Positions 34,765 through 43,829 are shown, numbered from the stretch's first letter. The stretch: 64,000 bases of DNA from G963666535 sp963666535 (GCA_963666535.1 OY762913.1:186001-250000); one strand, 5' to 3'. Notes: generated by a model from the sequence alone, not told the origin. Made by a program: numbers and translations.

Positions 34765-36105
34765 ATGAGTCATTCGTTCTTCGGCGGAGTCCATCCGTCC
34801 GAACAAAAGGCAGCCACTGAGCACAAGCCCATTGTACCGCTGCCGGTCGCTCCATCGCAAGTGGTCATTCCCATGTCCCAGCACGTCGGCGCACCATGCA
34901 AGCCCATTGTCTCGGAGGGAGACACGGTTAAAGTTGGCCAAAAGATCGGCGAAACAGCCGGTCTGGGCGCTCCCATCCACGCCAGTGTTTCCGGCACCGT
35001 GGCAGCAGTAGAACCCTGGCCTCATCCCGGCGGCGACAAGGTTCTTAGCGTCGTGATCAACAATGACGGGCTGGACACCTTTGCGTCTGCCCTGGCGCCC
35101 CATCCCGATTTTGAATCTCTCAATGTGGACGAGATTCTGGACATCATTGGTGAGGCCGGCATCGCCGGCATGGGCGGCGCGGGATTTCCCACCAAAGTGA
35201 AGATCCAAAGTGCCATTGGAAAGGCCGACACGATTATTATCAACGCCGTCGAGTGCGAGCCGTATATCACCGCCGACCATCGTTTGATGTTGGAGCAGGG
35301 CAACGGCATCATCATCGGCGTACGCATCATCATGCAGGCCCTGCGGCTTCCCTCCGCCACCATTGGGGTGGAAGATAACAAGATGGACGCGGTCAAGACG
35401 CTTGAACGCCTCCTGCACGGACAAGGCACCGGCATTCAGGTTCTGCCCATGCGAACCCGTTACCCGCAAGGCGCCGAAAAACAGCTCATCCAGCGGGTCA
35501 CCGGTCGACAGGTTCCTCCCGGCGGGTTGCCCGCCGACGTAGGCTGTGCCGTGTTCAACGTGAGCACGGCCTTCGCCATCTACGAAGCGGTCTGTCTTGG
35601 CAAACCTCTCACCCATCGCACCGTCACCGTCACCGGTGGTGCCATCACCATCCCCGGCAACTTCTATGTTCCCATCGGCACCCCCTTCCAGTGCCTGGTG
35701 GACGCAGGCGGCGGCTTCAAAACCGAGCCTGACCGCATCCTCACCGGCGGCCCCATGATGGGTATTGCCCAGTATGACCTGTCCGTGCCGGTCATCAAGG
35801 GCTGCAACGCTGTGACCTGCATGACCGCGGAAGAGCACGCCCCCGCCGTTGCCAATCCCATTTGCATTCGCTGCGGCAAGTGCGTTAATGTCTGCCCCAT
35901 GCATCTGAGCCCGGTTTTCATTAATATGTATACCATGGCCGGTCGTTATGAGGAAACCGCGCACTATCGTGTGGCCGACTGTATTGAGTGCGGCAGCTGC
36001 TCGTTCACCTGCCCCGCCGGTATTCCGCTCGTTCAGAATATCCGCACCGCAAAGGCACAGCTGCGGACTCTGGCCCAAAAGGCCAAGGAAAAGGAGGGCA
36101 AGTAA
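34765..36105 (+). CDS. rnfC: Rnf complex subunit C (NADH-side, Fe-S)
   Basis: RnfC accepts or donates electrons at the NAD(H) site of the Rnf complex, which couples ferredoxin:NAD+ electron transfer to ion pumping. At 446 residues, it has a barrel-sandwich N-terminus (PLPVAPSQVVIPMSQHVGAP), a NuoF-like nucleotide/FMN fold (GIAGMGGAGFPTKVKIQ), SLBB, then two [4Fe-4S] motifs (CIRCGKCVNVCP, CIECGSCSFTCP). It is the first gene of a complete rnfCDGEAB cluster. GGAGGG lies upstream of the start. Confidence 0.96.
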   Translation: MSHSFFGGVHPSEQKAATEHKPIVPLPVAPSQVVIPMSQHVGAPCKPIVSEGDTVKVGQKIGETAGLGAPIHASVSGTVAAVEPWPHPGGDKVLSVVINNDGLDTFASALAPHPDFESLNVDEILDIIGEAGIAGMGGAGFPTKVKIQSAIGKADTIIINAVECEPYITADHRLMLEQGNGIIIGVRIIMQALRLPSATIGVEDNKMDAVKTLERLLHGQGTGIQVLPMRTRYPQGAEKQLIQRVTGRQVPPGGLPADVGCAVFNVSTAFAIYEAVCLGKPLTHRTVTVTGGAITIPGNFYVPIGTPFQCLVDAGGGFKTEPDRILTGGPMMGIAQYDLSVPVIKGCNAVTCMTAEEHAPAVANPICIRCGKCVNVCPMHLSPVFINMYTMAGRYEETAHYRVADCIECGSCSFTCPAGIPLVQNIRTAKAQLRTLAQKAKEKEGK

Positions 36106-36107
36106 TT

Positions 36108-37103
36108 ATGAATTCCCTTTTGTCCGTTGCATCCTCACCCCATGTCTCCAGTCCCGACACCACCCGAAAGCTGATGCTGGACGTGATTGTCGCGCTGATC
36201 CCCGCGCTGGGCGTGGCTACTTACTTCTTCGGTCCCAGAGTCATCACGCTGACCCTCGCGACCATTCTCTTCTGCGTTCTGTTTGAGCATTTTTACTGCA
36301 AGCTAATGAAAAAGGTCTCCTCCATTGGCGACCTGTCCGCCGTCGTCACCGGCATGCTGCTGGCCTGTTGTCTGCCGGTTAAGGCACCCTATTGGGTGGC
36401 CGCCATCGGCGCCTTCTTTGCCATTGTCATTGTCAAGCAGCTCTTTGGCGGTTTGGGCAAAAACTTTATGAACCCGGCTTTGGCGGCCCGCTGCTTCCTG
36501 TTCTCCTTCCCCACCATCATGACCACTTGGGCCGCCGCAGGCGAGTGGCCCGCCGTGTTCGGTGTGGATTCTGTGACCTCTGCAACACCGCTTGCCTCCA
36601 TGCATAACGGTGTGCTGCCCGCCGAGAGCGCCCTGCAGCTGCTCATCGGTCAGTGCGGCGGCTCTATGGGCGAGGTGTCCGCCATTATGCTCATTTTGGG
36701 CGGTCTGTACCTGGTCTTCCGCCGTGTTATCACTCTCCGCATCCCCCTGTTTTACATCGGAACTGTGGCCGTACTTACTTTTCTCTTCCCCCAGGGAAAC
36801 GACAGCTTGCAGTGGATGCTGGCAAGTTTGTTAAGCGGCGGCTTAATGATCGGCGCCTTCTTCATGGCCACCGACTATGTTACTTCTCCCGTCACGAAGC
36901 GCGGTCAGGCGCTCTACGCCATCGGCTGCGGCCTGCTGACTGTGTTCATTCGCTATTTCGGCTCTTATCCCGAGGGTGTGAGTTATTCCATCGTCATCAT
37001 GAACTGTTTCGTCTGGTTGCTGGATAAAGCTGGCGCGCCCCACCGCTTCGGCACTCCGCACCTTTGGGAAAAAGCCAACGAGAAAGGAGGCGGCGCAAAA
37101 TGA
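36108..37103 (+). CDS. rnfD: Rnf complex subunit D (membrane, covalent FMN)
   Basis: The 331-residue integral membrane subunit has about nine helices. The covalent flavin attachment motif is seen as SVTSATPLASM (Thr in the SATP context). The start ATG 36108 lies 2 bp after the rnfC stop; the longer open frame upstream is within rnfC. It forms the membrane core with RnfG, E and A. Its end overlaps rnfG by 4 bp. Confidence 0.95.
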   Translation: MNSLLSVASSPHVSSPDTTRKLMLDVIVALIPALGVATYFFGPRVITLTLATILFCVLFEHFYCKLMKKVSSIGDLSAVVTGMLLACCLPVKAPYWVAAIGAFFAIVIVKQLFGGLGKNFMNPALAARCFLFSFPTIMTTWAAAGEWPAVFGVDSVTSATPLASMHNGVLPAESALQLLIGQCGGSMGEVSAIMLILGGLYLVFRRVITLRIPLFYIGTVAVLTFLFPQGNDSLQWMLASLLSGGLMIGAFFMATDYVTSPVTKRGQALYAIGCGLLTVFIRYFGSYPEGVSYSIVIMNCFVWLLDKAGAPHRFGTPHLWEKANEKGGGAK

Positions 37104-37669
37104 GTGATACCCGCATCATAAAGGCAGGTAACGGCAAATACATCGCAAAGCTTGCCCTGACCCTGTTTGCCATCACCGCTATCGTGGCTCTCCTGCTGGG
37201 TGGCGTCAACGCCCTCACCGTGGATCGCATCAACGAATTGGCTGAGCAAACGCGGCAGGACGCCATGTCCGCCGTCATGCCCGATGCCGGCACCTTTTCT
37301 CAGCTTGAGTTCGAAACCACCGAAGGCGTGGTAACCATCAACGGTGCGTTTAACGGCACAGCGCTGGTTGGTTATTGTGTCGAGGTCGAGTCCAACGGTT
37401 TTGGCGGTGCTATCGACATCATGGTGGGCGTGGATCTGAACGGCGTGTGCACCGGCGCCTCTATCCTTGACCAAAGTGAAACCCCGGGCCTTGGCACCAA
37501 AGCCGCAGAGCCGGCGTTTATCGACCAGTACATCGGCCGTTCCGGCACCATCACTGTCAAGACCGGCGCCTCCTCCGACATCACCGCCATTACCGGCGCC
37601 ACCATCACCTCCCGTGCCGTGACAAAGGGGATTAACCTTGCCCTTTCCGCTGCGGCCGGAATGAACTGA
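37100..37669 (+). CDS. rnfG: Rnf complex subunit G (covalent FMN)
   Basis: This is a 189-residue protein with one N-terminal membrane helix and an FMN-binding domain. The flavin-linked threonine is in TGATITSRAV (about 165-174), the conserved [S/T]GAT motif. A further segment QSETPGLGTKAAEP matches the family. Its ATG overlaps the rnfD stop (ATGA), and GGAGG lies just upstream inside rnfD. Confidence 0.95.
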   Translation: MSDTRIIKAGNGKYIAKLALTLFAITAIVALLLGGVNALTVDRINELAEQTRQDAMSAVMPDAGTFSQLEFETTEGVVTINGAFNGTALVGYCVEVESNGFGGAIDIMVGVDLNGVCTGASILDQSETPGLGTKAAEPAFIDQYIGRSGTITVKTGASSDITAITGATITSRAVTKGINLALSAAAGMN

Positions 37670-37680
37670 GGAGGGGCAAA

Positions 37681-38313
37681 ATGAAAGATCAAAAAGCAAA
37701 ATTCACACGGCAGGATGTTGCCCAGCTTTTCTCCAACGGCATCATCCGCGAAAACCCGGTTCTTATTCTGGTTTTGGGCATGTGCCCCACATTGGCGGTC
37801 TCCACCTCTCTGCTCAACGCCTTGGGCATGGGCTTGTCCGCCACGGCGGTTCTTATGTGCTCCAATGTGGTCATCTCGCTGCTGCGCAAGGTCATCCCCA
37901 ACAAGATCCGCATCGCCTCATATATCGTAATTATCGCGGGCTTTGTCACCATTGTGGACCTGCTGCTGCAGGCGTATGCGCCTGCGCTGTCCGCCAGTCT
38001 GGGGCTGTTTATCCCGCTGATCGTGGTCAACTGCATCATTCTGGGCCGGGCTGAGGCCTTCGCTTCCAAAAACCCTCCGCTGCCCTCTTTCCTTGATGGT
38101 CTTGCCATGGGTCTTGGCTTTACCTTTGCTCTGGCCATTATGGGTACCATCCGCGAGATTTTGGGCTCCGGCACGCTGCTGGGCTATCCAATCCTGGGTA
38201 GCAGCTTCCAGCCCATCATGCTCATCGCCATGCCCTGCGGCGGCTTTTTCACCCTGGGCTGTATCATTGCCGCCTCCCAATGGCTGCGCGGCAGAAGGGA
38301 GGCTAAGAAATGA
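37681..38313 (+). CDS. rnfE: Rnf complex subunit E
   Basis: The 210-residue membrane protein has about six helices, with GIIRENPVLILVLGMCPTLA near the N-terminus and CIILGRAEAFASKNP in the middle, both typical for RnfE/NqrD. RnfE and RnfA pack as an antiparallel pair with an interfacial iron centre in known complexes. AGGAGGGG precedes the ATG; the stop overlaps the rnfA start. Confidence 0.95.
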   Translation: MKDQKAKFTRQDVAQLFSNGIIRENPVLILVLGMCPTLAVSTSLLNALGMGLSATAVLMCSNVVISLLRKVIPNKIRIASYIVIIAGFVTIVDLLLQAYAPALSASLGLFIPLIVVNCIILGRAEAFASKNPPLPSFLDGLAMGLGFTFALAIMGTIREILGSGTLLGYPILGSSFQPIMLIAMPCGGFFTLGCIIAASQWLRGRREAKK

Positions 38314-38894
38314 GTCTGACTGGATTGTTTTCCATTGCCCTTTCCGCCATTTTGGTGGAAAACTATGTGCTGGTGCAATTTCTTGGCATCTGCCCATTTT
38401 TGGGGGTCTCCAAAAAAAGCGACACCGCCATCGGCATGGGGCTCGCCGTTATCTTTGTCATGGCGCTGGCCTCCGCTGTCACCTATTTCGTCTATCTCCT
38501 GCTGAACAATCTGGGCCTTGCGTATATGCAGACAGTGGCCTTCATTCTTGTCATCGCAACGCTGGTACAACTGGTAGAAATGTTTTTGCAGAAGGCCGTT
38601 CCCTCCCTGTATACGGCGCTGGGCATCTATTTGCCGCTGATCACCACCAACTGCGCGGTGCTTGGCTCAGCCATTCTGAACACCCAAAACGGCTATAATT
38701 TCATTGAATCCGTGGCGTACGGCGCATTCTCCGGCGTTGGCTTTACGCTGGCCATCGTTCTGTTCTCCAGCATCCGGGAGCGGCAGGAATTCTGCCAGTG
38801 CCCCAAGGCCTTCGAGGGCATTCCCATCGCTTTGATCACCGCAGGTTTGCTGGCCATGGCCTTCATGGGGTTCTCCGGCCTGAGCGTTTGGTAA
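38310..38894 (+). CDS. rnfA: Rnf complex subunit A
   Basis: The 194-residue membrane protein is homologous to RnfE but inverted. Key segments: ILVENYVLVQFLGICPFLGV near the N-terminus and PLITTNCAVLGSAILN in the second half, with the conserved Cys residues (C in GICPF, C in TNCAV) that bind the membrane Fe-S centre. It starts by ATGA overlap with rnfE and is followed by rnfB after 15 bp. Confidence 0.95.
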   Translation: MSLTGLFSIALSAILVENYVLVQFLGICPFLGVSKKSDTAIGMGLAVIFVMALASAVTYFVYLLLNNLGLAYMQTVAFILVIATLVQLVEMFLQKAVPSLYTALGIYLPLITTNCAVLGSAILNTQNGYNFIESVAYGAFSGVGFTLAIVLFSSIRERQEFCQCPKAFEGIPIALITAGLLAMAFMGFSGLSVW

Positions 38895-38909
38895 GGGGGA
38901 GAGAGTATT

Positions 38910-39749
38910 ATGAGTGAAAGTACATTGCAAATTATTTACGCGATTCTCCTGCTGGGCGGCATGGGCCTTGCCTTTGGCGTGATTTTGGCCCTTGCTTCCA
39001 AGGTGTTTGCCGTAGAGGCCGATCCCCGGCAGGACGCCATCGCTGAGGTTCTGCCCGGCGCGAACTGCGGTGGCTGCGGCTTTGCCGGATGCAGTGCCTA
39101 TGCCGCTGCCGTGGCGGCCGGCAAGGCACCTGTCATCATGTGTCCTGTGGGCGGTCCCGCAGTTGCCGCTCAGGTCGCCGCCATCATGGGGGTGGAGGCT
39201 GCCGCCACCGTGCGGATGGCCGCCAATGTCAATTGCACCGGCGGCGGCAAAGATCATCAGAAATACCTCTATGTGGGCGTAAATGACTGTCTGGCTGCCA
39301 CCCGCCTCCCCGGCGGCAGTTCCATGGAGTGCGCCTATGGCTGCATGGGTCTGGGCACCTGCGTGAAGCGCTGTCAATTCGACGCCATCCACATTGTGGA
39401 CGGCGTGGCCAAGGTGGACAAGGAAAAATGTACCGGCTGCGGCGCCTGCATAGAAGATTGCCCCCGCCATGTCATCTCTCTCGTCCCCGCCGACCTGCCT
39501 GTCAATATCCCCTGCAACTCCAAGGATGCTGGCAAGGTCGTCACCAAGGTCTGCTCCAACGGCTGCATCGCCTGCAATCTCTGCGTCAAGAATTGCCCTG
39601 TTCAGGCGATTACCATGGAAAATTTCCTAGCCCGCGTGGATTACACAAAATGTACAGGCTGCGGCACTTGCGTATCCAAGTGCCCCCGCAAGCTCATCGT
39701 TATGGTGGGTGGCACGCCTGAAATTGATTGCGCGCCTGCGGCTGAATAA
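38910..39749 (+). CDS. rnfB: Rnf complex subunit B (ferredoxin-side, multi-cluster)
   Basis: RnfB is the ferredoxin entry subunit. It has 279 residues: one N-terminal membrane helix, the four-Cys domain (NCGGCGFAGCSAYA) with its later Cys, then ferredoxin motifs (CAYGCMGLGTCVKRC, CTGCGACIEDCP, CIACNLCVKNCP, CTGCGTCVSKCP). It is the last gene of the operon and is followed by a strong terminator. With FDH and NAD-linked enzymes elsewhere in the window, it supports ferredoxin-based energy conservation. Confidence 0.96.
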   Translation: MSESTLQIIYAILLLGGMGLAFGVILALASKVFAVEADPRQDAIAEVLPGANCGGCGFAGCSAYAAAVAAGKAPVIMCPVGGPAVAAQVAAIMGVEAAATVRMAANVNCTGGGKDHQKYLYVGVNDCLAATRLPGGSSMECAYGCMGLGTCVKRCQFDAIHIVDGVAKVDKEKCTGCGACIEDCPRHVISLVPADLPVNIPCNSKDAGKVVTKVCSNGCIACNLCVKNCPVQAITMENFLARVDYTKCTGCGTCVSKCPRKLIVMVGGTPEIDCAPAAE

Positions 39750-39765
39750 CCCAATCTATTGATCA

Positions 39766-39802
39766 AGAGGCCGGACAGAGTTTATTCTGTCCGGCCTCTT
39801 TT
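39766..39802 (+). terminator. Terminator of the rnf operon
   Basis: A 14-bp perfect stem (AGAGGCCGGACAGA and complement) around a short loop, then TTTTG. It begins 16 bp after rnfB. Confidence 0.92.
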
Positions 39803-39813
39803 GCGCTGCTGTG

Positions 39814-40002
39814 TTAGCCCCAACTGGAGCCGTTGCCTGGTTTAAACGATGCGCATTCTGTGTTCTGGCTGTCGGTCACCGGGGTATTGGTGCTGCCCAC
39901 GTTAATCGAACTCAGCGCGCAGTAGTCCGCGCCCATACAGTGGTGGGCACAGCTCTCCACCGAACATTTAATGCTGTGATTGGCATTTGTCTTGTCGTTC
40001 AT
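39814..40002 (-). CDS. DUF1540 small Cys-rich protein
   Basis: This 62-residue protein has regularly spaced Cys and His (IKCSVESCAHH, CMGADYCAL, TECASF), the DUF1540 pattern common in clostridia, perhaps binding a metal. Its function is unknown. Two ATG codons lie in tandem after AAAGGAGGT; the second (40002) has the better spacing. It is convergent with rnfB across the shared terminator. Confidence 0.85.
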   Translation of the reverse strand: MNDKTNANHSIKCSVESCAHHCMGADYCALSSINVGSTNTPVTDSQNTECASFKPGNGSSWG

Positions 40003-40055
40003 CATAATACCTCCTTTAAAATCGGACGGTACTATTATTCCGCGTGCACTGCGCT

Positions 40056-40886
40056 TTATGTATCTTTCTTAGGAACTCCGGCGTTTTCCAGCAGCACCTG
40101 GGGAATAAATCTGCGGGCAAATTTACCCCTGCCGCGGGTTTTGACGAAGAAATAACCAATCGTAGAAAACACCGCTGCGCCGATGAAATTGACAAACAGG
40201 TCTTTCATGGTGTCTAGGATCCCTACATCCAGATATCCGCCCAGCCCCAAGGAAATTTCTCCCTCGCCAGTCACCACGATCACATCCGTAATTCCTTTGA
40301 TCACCGTTGGCGTATTCCCCCCGTTTGGATCCAGCATAACGCTGGAAATGGTGGTCAAAATGGTGTCCTTCTGCATATCCAGGCAAAACAGCAAATCCAT
40401 GCCGCATTCAAAAAATTCCCACAGCACCCCAACCGTCATGGAAAAGCAAAAGGAAACAATGGCCAGAAATAAGGGTGACAGGGAAAAGGTAAAGTGCTCA
40501 TTGCGGTTAAAGATATCCACCAGCGAAAAACCAATGGCGGCGCACAAAAATCCGTTGATCATGTGGAGCATGGTATCCCAATAAGGAAATGTGATGTAAT
40601 AGGCGCGAATCTCACCCAATATCTCGGCCGCAAAGATGAACAGCAATATGATTGTTTCCAGCGTGTCGGGCAAATCAATCTTCACCCGCCGCTCCACCAG
40701 TGCGGGCAGCATAAAAAGAATCAGGGTCAGGATACACAGGAATACGTTTTCATAGTTGCCGTTAAAGAATTGGGCGATCATAGTGATCATCACCAGCGCC
40801 CGCAGAATGACATACGCCAACACAGGCCCCTTTTGTTTCTGCAATTGTCTCAAGCCACACGCTCTGCCTTTTTTTTGCTTATTCAT
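40056..40886 (-). CDS. Polytopic membrane protein, DUF2238/YjdF-like
   Basis: The 276-residue protein has a basic N-terminus and about seven hydrophobic segments. The stretch YWDTMLHMINGFLCAAIGFSL and the later VGVLWEFFECGMDLLF recall the YjdF/DUF2238 family, where His and Glu residues in membrane helices are conserved. Its function is unknown. It lies 53 bp upstream of the DUF1540 gene on the same strand. The family assignment is by pattern only. Confidence 0.65.
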   Translation of the reverse strand: MNKQKKGRACGLRQLQKQKGPVLAYVILRALVMITMIAQFFNGNYENVFLCILTLILFMLPALVERRVKIDLPDTLETIILLFIFAAEILGEIRAYYITFPYWDTMLHMINGFLCAAIGFSLVDIFNRNEHFTFSLSPLFLAIVSFCFSMTVGVLWEFFECGMDLLFCLDMQKDTILTTISSVMLDPNGGNTPTVIKGITDVIVVTGEGEISLGLGGYLDVGILDTMKDLFVNFIGAAVFSTIGYFFVKTRGRGKFARRFIPQVLLENAGVPKKDT

Positions 40887-40975
40887 GGTGCAAATCCCTA
40901 CCTTCTGCGAAAAGCATATCAGAAAGGCAATGGAATGGCAAGCGCATAGAATAGAGGGAAAGGAAGCTGAACAAA

Positions 40976-41188
40976 ATGAATTTACGAAATCAGCAAATCA
41001 CTGTGGCTGAACTGCTTGGGAACAAGGAGGCCAACGCCGTTTTCCAGCGCCGGTTCGGTCGCTACATGAACCACCCCATGGTGGCCGCCGCCAATAGTCT
41101 AACTTTGCGCCAACTTGTGGATTTAGCCGCTGTATGGCTGCCGCAAAAGGTCATTCGGGAGACACTGGAGGAACTGGAGCGCCTGTAA
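40976..41188 (+). CDS. Small protein of unknown function (70 aa)
   Basis: This is a soluble, helical protein with motifs such as ITVAELLGNKEANAVFQRRFG and LRQLVDLAAVWLPQKVI. AAAGGAAG lies a little over 10 nt upstream of the ATG. The sequence looks like a genuine, ordered small domain (possibly nucleic-acid or protein binding), but I cannot name the family. Its last 38 bp overlap the end of the convergent membrane-protein gene. Confidence 0.6.
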   Translation: MNLRNQQITVAELLGNKEANAVFQRRFGRYMNHPMVAAANSLTLRQLVDLAAVWLPQKVIRETLEELERL

Positions 41189-41723
41189 CATCAGCCGTGC
41201 CCCTGTGCTGGTACCACCGCAGTACCTCTGTGCTGCGACCTCGCCGCAGCACCACAAACGTAACCGCACAATCCATCAAAAAACAGGGCACGGCCAGCAG
41301 TGTCACGCCCGGCTCGATTCCATCCAGAAACGGCGCTAAATGCGGGTGAAATCTTACCAGCCCCACCGCTAAGGCACCCCAGATCAGACCAAAGTCCAAG
41401 CACACCCGCCCTTTCAGATTCCAGGCGCAGTTGGAATAATCCCAAAAATGCACGCCGAACAGCTGCTCTACCGCAAAACTGTACAGATATTCGACCAGAA
41501 GGGCCGCCGCGCCGCCGCATAGAAAAAGGAGCGGCCACGACTGCCGCACCGGCTCCGGAAGGATGAGGATGGCGACTGCTCCCAGCCCATAAACCGGGCA
41601 GAGAGGCAGCACGTACAGGCACTTTCTGTCCTGCTTTTCCCCGTGGGTCGCTCGTGCAAAAGCCACCTCCAAAAGAAAACCAAGAAAACTGTAAAATAGA
41701 AAGATCCAGAAATAACTTGTCAC
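41151..41723 (-). CDS. Putative ABC-transporter permease, CmpB family
   Basis: The 190-residue membrane protein has about five helices and diagnostic family segments: SYFWIFLFYSFLGFLLEVAF at the N-terminus, LPLCPVYGLGA and HFWDYSNCAWNLKGRVCLDF. Members are annotated as permeases, but a transport role is unproven. GTG 41723 is the start because AAGGAGGG precedes it by 7-8 nt; the open frame begins farther upstream without such a site. Confidence 0.82.
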   Translation of the reverse strand: MTSYFWIFLFYSFLGFLLEVAFARATHGEKQDRKCLYVLPLCPVYGLGAVAILILPEPVRQSWPLLFLCGGAAALLVEYLYSFAVEQLFGVHFWDYSNCAWNLKGRVCLDFGLIWGALAVGLVRFHPHLAPFLDGIEPGVTLLAVPCFLMDCAVTFVVLRRGRSTEVLRWYQHRGTADVTGAPVPPVSPE

Positions 41724-41924
41724 GGGCTGTCCCTCCTTCCTGAAAATTAGGATGGGCAGCCCGCCTGTAAAAAATTCAGGAAACGGATGGAAAACGCCGA
41801 TATCGAGCCGCATGTTTCGCCGAAAAGACATCTTCTTTTTTCTCGGATTATGTCGCTCTTGCCGCTTGTGGATTTTGGCACATTGTGATAAAATTTATAA
41901 AATTACCGGAAGGGAGGGGCACGG

Positions 41925-42983
41925 ATGCGGCATCTCATTAACTTCGGCGATATCTCCCGTTCCGAGTGGGACGAGCTGTTCGCCCGGTGCAGCAGCATCA
42001 TAGACGCGCCGGATCAGTTTCTGGACGTTTGCCGGGGCAAAGTATCCTGCAACCTGTTTTACGAACCCTCCACCCGCACCAATTTCTCCTTCCAAACCGC
42101 CATGCTGCGGCTGGGCGGTTCGGTGTTCGGCTTTGCCGATCCCAGCTCCTCCTCCGTGTCCAAAGGCGAAACGCTGAAGGATACCGTTAAGATGGTCTCC
42201 GGCTATGCGGATGTGCTGGTCATGCGTCATCCTAAGGAAGGTGCCGCCAAGGCTGCGTCACTTTATTCCAATGTGCCGGTGGTCAACGCCGGCGACGGGG
42301 GGCATATGCACCCCACCCAAACCATGGCGGACCTTACCACCATCACCCGGCTGCGTGGCAGCGTGGATGGTATGTCCATCGGCCTTTGCGGCGATCTGAA
42401 AAATGGCCGCACGGTCCATTCTCTGATCGAAGCCATGGAAAAATTTCACGACGTGCGCTTTTACCTCATTTCCCCCCGGGAGCTTGCCATCCCGGCCTAT
42501 CTCCGCGATTTTATGGCGGAGCGGAACATGTGGAAGATCGAAGTCACGGGTCTGGAACCCATCATTCCCCAGCTGGATGCTCTTTACATGACCCGCATCC
42601 AGCGGGAGCGTTTTGTGGACCCGCTGGAATACGAGCGAAACAAAGGCATTTACATTCTCACCCGGCGCAAGCTGGACCGGGCGAAAAAAAGCCTTCTGGT
42701 CATGCATCCCCTGCCCCGTGTGGATGAAATCGCGCAGGATGTGGATGATGATCCCCGTGCCGTTTACTTCCAGCAGGCGCGCTTTGGGATGTATGCCCGC
42801 ATGGCACTTCTGGCGGACCTCGCCAATCAGCCCCGGCTGGAGGATGCGTCGGTCGCCATCGGTTCCTCCCCCGTGTGCTGCAATCCCAATTGCATTACCC
42901 AGACGGAGCGGTATCTCCCTCCCCTGGTCAAGGAAACCGGTGGCACAGCGTGCTGCGCCTATTGCGACGCGGTGCTGCGCTGA
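41925..42983 (+). CDS. pyrB: Aspartate carbamoyltransferase with a C-terminal PyrI-type zinc ribbon
   Basis: The enzyme catalyses the committed step of pyrimidine synthesis. The catalytic body has STRT (49-52), SKGETLKDT, HPTQTMADL, GDLKNGRTVHS and MHPLPRVDEI. Length 352 exceeds the usual about 310: after residue 313 a tail carries C318-x4-C323 and C344-x2-C347, in the context CNPNCITQTE and CAYC. This matches the zinc-binding end of the regulatory chain PyrI without its nucleotide-binding part. GGAGGGG precedes the ATG. No other pyr gene is in the window. Confidence 0.93.
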   Translation: MRHLINFGDISRSEWDELFARCSSIIDAPDQFLDVCRGKVSCNLFYEPSTRTNFSFQTAMLRLGGSVFGFADPSSSSVSKGETLKDTVKMVSGYADVLVMRHPKEGAAKAASLYSNVPVVNAGDGGHMHPTQTMADLTTITRLRGSVDGMSIGLCGDLKNGRTVHSLIEAMEKFHDVRFYLISPRELAIPAYLRDFMAERNMWKIEVTGLEPIIPQLDALYMTRIQRERFVDPLEYERNKGIYILTRRKLDRAKKSLLVMHPLPRVDEIAQDVDDDPRAVYFQQARFGMYARMALLADLANQPRLEDASVAIGSSPVCCNPNCITQTERYLPPLVKETGGTACCAYCDAVLR

Positions 42984-43014
42984 GGATTCCCCCCAGACTG
43001 CTGCAAAATAAGCG

Positions 43015-43043
43015 TTGACAATCCGCAAACACTATGCTATCAT
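43015..43043 (+). promoter_or_regulatory. Promoter of the five-tRNA cluster
   Basis: TTGACA (43015-43020), 17 nt, TATCAT (43038-43043), about 35 nt before tRNA-Gly. Confidence 0.75.
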
Positions 43044-43077
43044 TTTAAGGCTGACATTGGCGGAATGTAGCGCCCAT

Positions 43078-43151
<74 letters not shown>

Positions 43152-43154
43152 TAC

Positions 43155-43231
43155 GCGCCTGTAGCTCAGGTGGATAGAGCAACTGCCTTCTAAGCAGTAG
43201 GTCGGGGGTTCGAGTCCCTCCAGGCGTACCA
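43155..43231 (+). tRNA. tRNA-Arg (anticodon UCU)
   Basis: 77 nt with encoded CCA; the acceptor GCGCCTG pairs with CAGGCGT (one G-U), and the anticodon loop CTTCTAA reads AGA codons. Confidence 0.95.
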
Positions 43232-43336
43232 AACGCCTTGCGCTTCGAACTCTCCCGTCTGGCTCTGTTCGTCCGTGCTTTGGCGCAGCTCTTCCAGCAA
43301 ATGTCTGCTGATCTCCGCGCAGGAACGTTCCCTATG

Positions 43337-43413
<77 letters not shown>

Positions 43414-43479
43414 TATGACCTCGAGCAGAGGGCTGGAGCGTCCGCGCTCCGGCTTTCTGTCCATCAAGGCAATCGATAC

Positions 43480-43554
43480 AGGGGTGTAGCCAAGCGGTAA
43501 GGCAAGGGACTTTGACTCCCTCATTCGCTGGTTCGAGTCCAGCCATCCCTGCCA
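43480..43554 (+). tRNA. tRNA-Gln (anticodon UUG)
   Basis: 75 nt with encoded CCA; AGGGGTG pairs with CATCCCT (one G-U), and the anticodon loop CTTTGAC reads CAA codons. Confidence 0.94.
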
Positions 43555-43624
43555 GGAAAAAATGCGCAACGTCCCTAATGCAAGGGCAGACAAGCATATG
43601 CCACATGGCGTGGCAGCAGAATAT

Positions 43625-43700
43625 GACCTAGTAGCTCAGTTGGTAGAGCAACGCCCTTTTAAGGCGAAGGTCCGGGGTTCGAGTCCCCGCTGGGTCACCA
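43625..43700 (+). tRNA. tRNA-Lys (anticodon UUU)
   Basis: 76 nt with encoded CCA; GACCTAG pairs with CTGGGTC (one G-U), and the anticodon loop CTTTTAA reads AAA/AAG. Confidence 0.95.
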
Positions 43701-43790
43701 ATACAAGACTTATCCGAACACCTTCGCTTTATCTTTGTCAACGGTCTTTTCGGCTGTGTGATAAATCGCGAGATCGAATAAGTCCAAAAG

Positions 43791-43829
43791 AAAAAGCGGG
43801 CCGGAGGAAATTCCTCCGGCTCGCTTTTT
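43791..43829 (+). terminator. Terminator of the tRNA cluster
   Basis: AAAAAGCG..GCCGGAGG pairs with CCTCCGGC..CGCTTTTT around AAATT, ending in a T-run, about 90 nt after tRNA-Lys. Confidence 0.85.
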
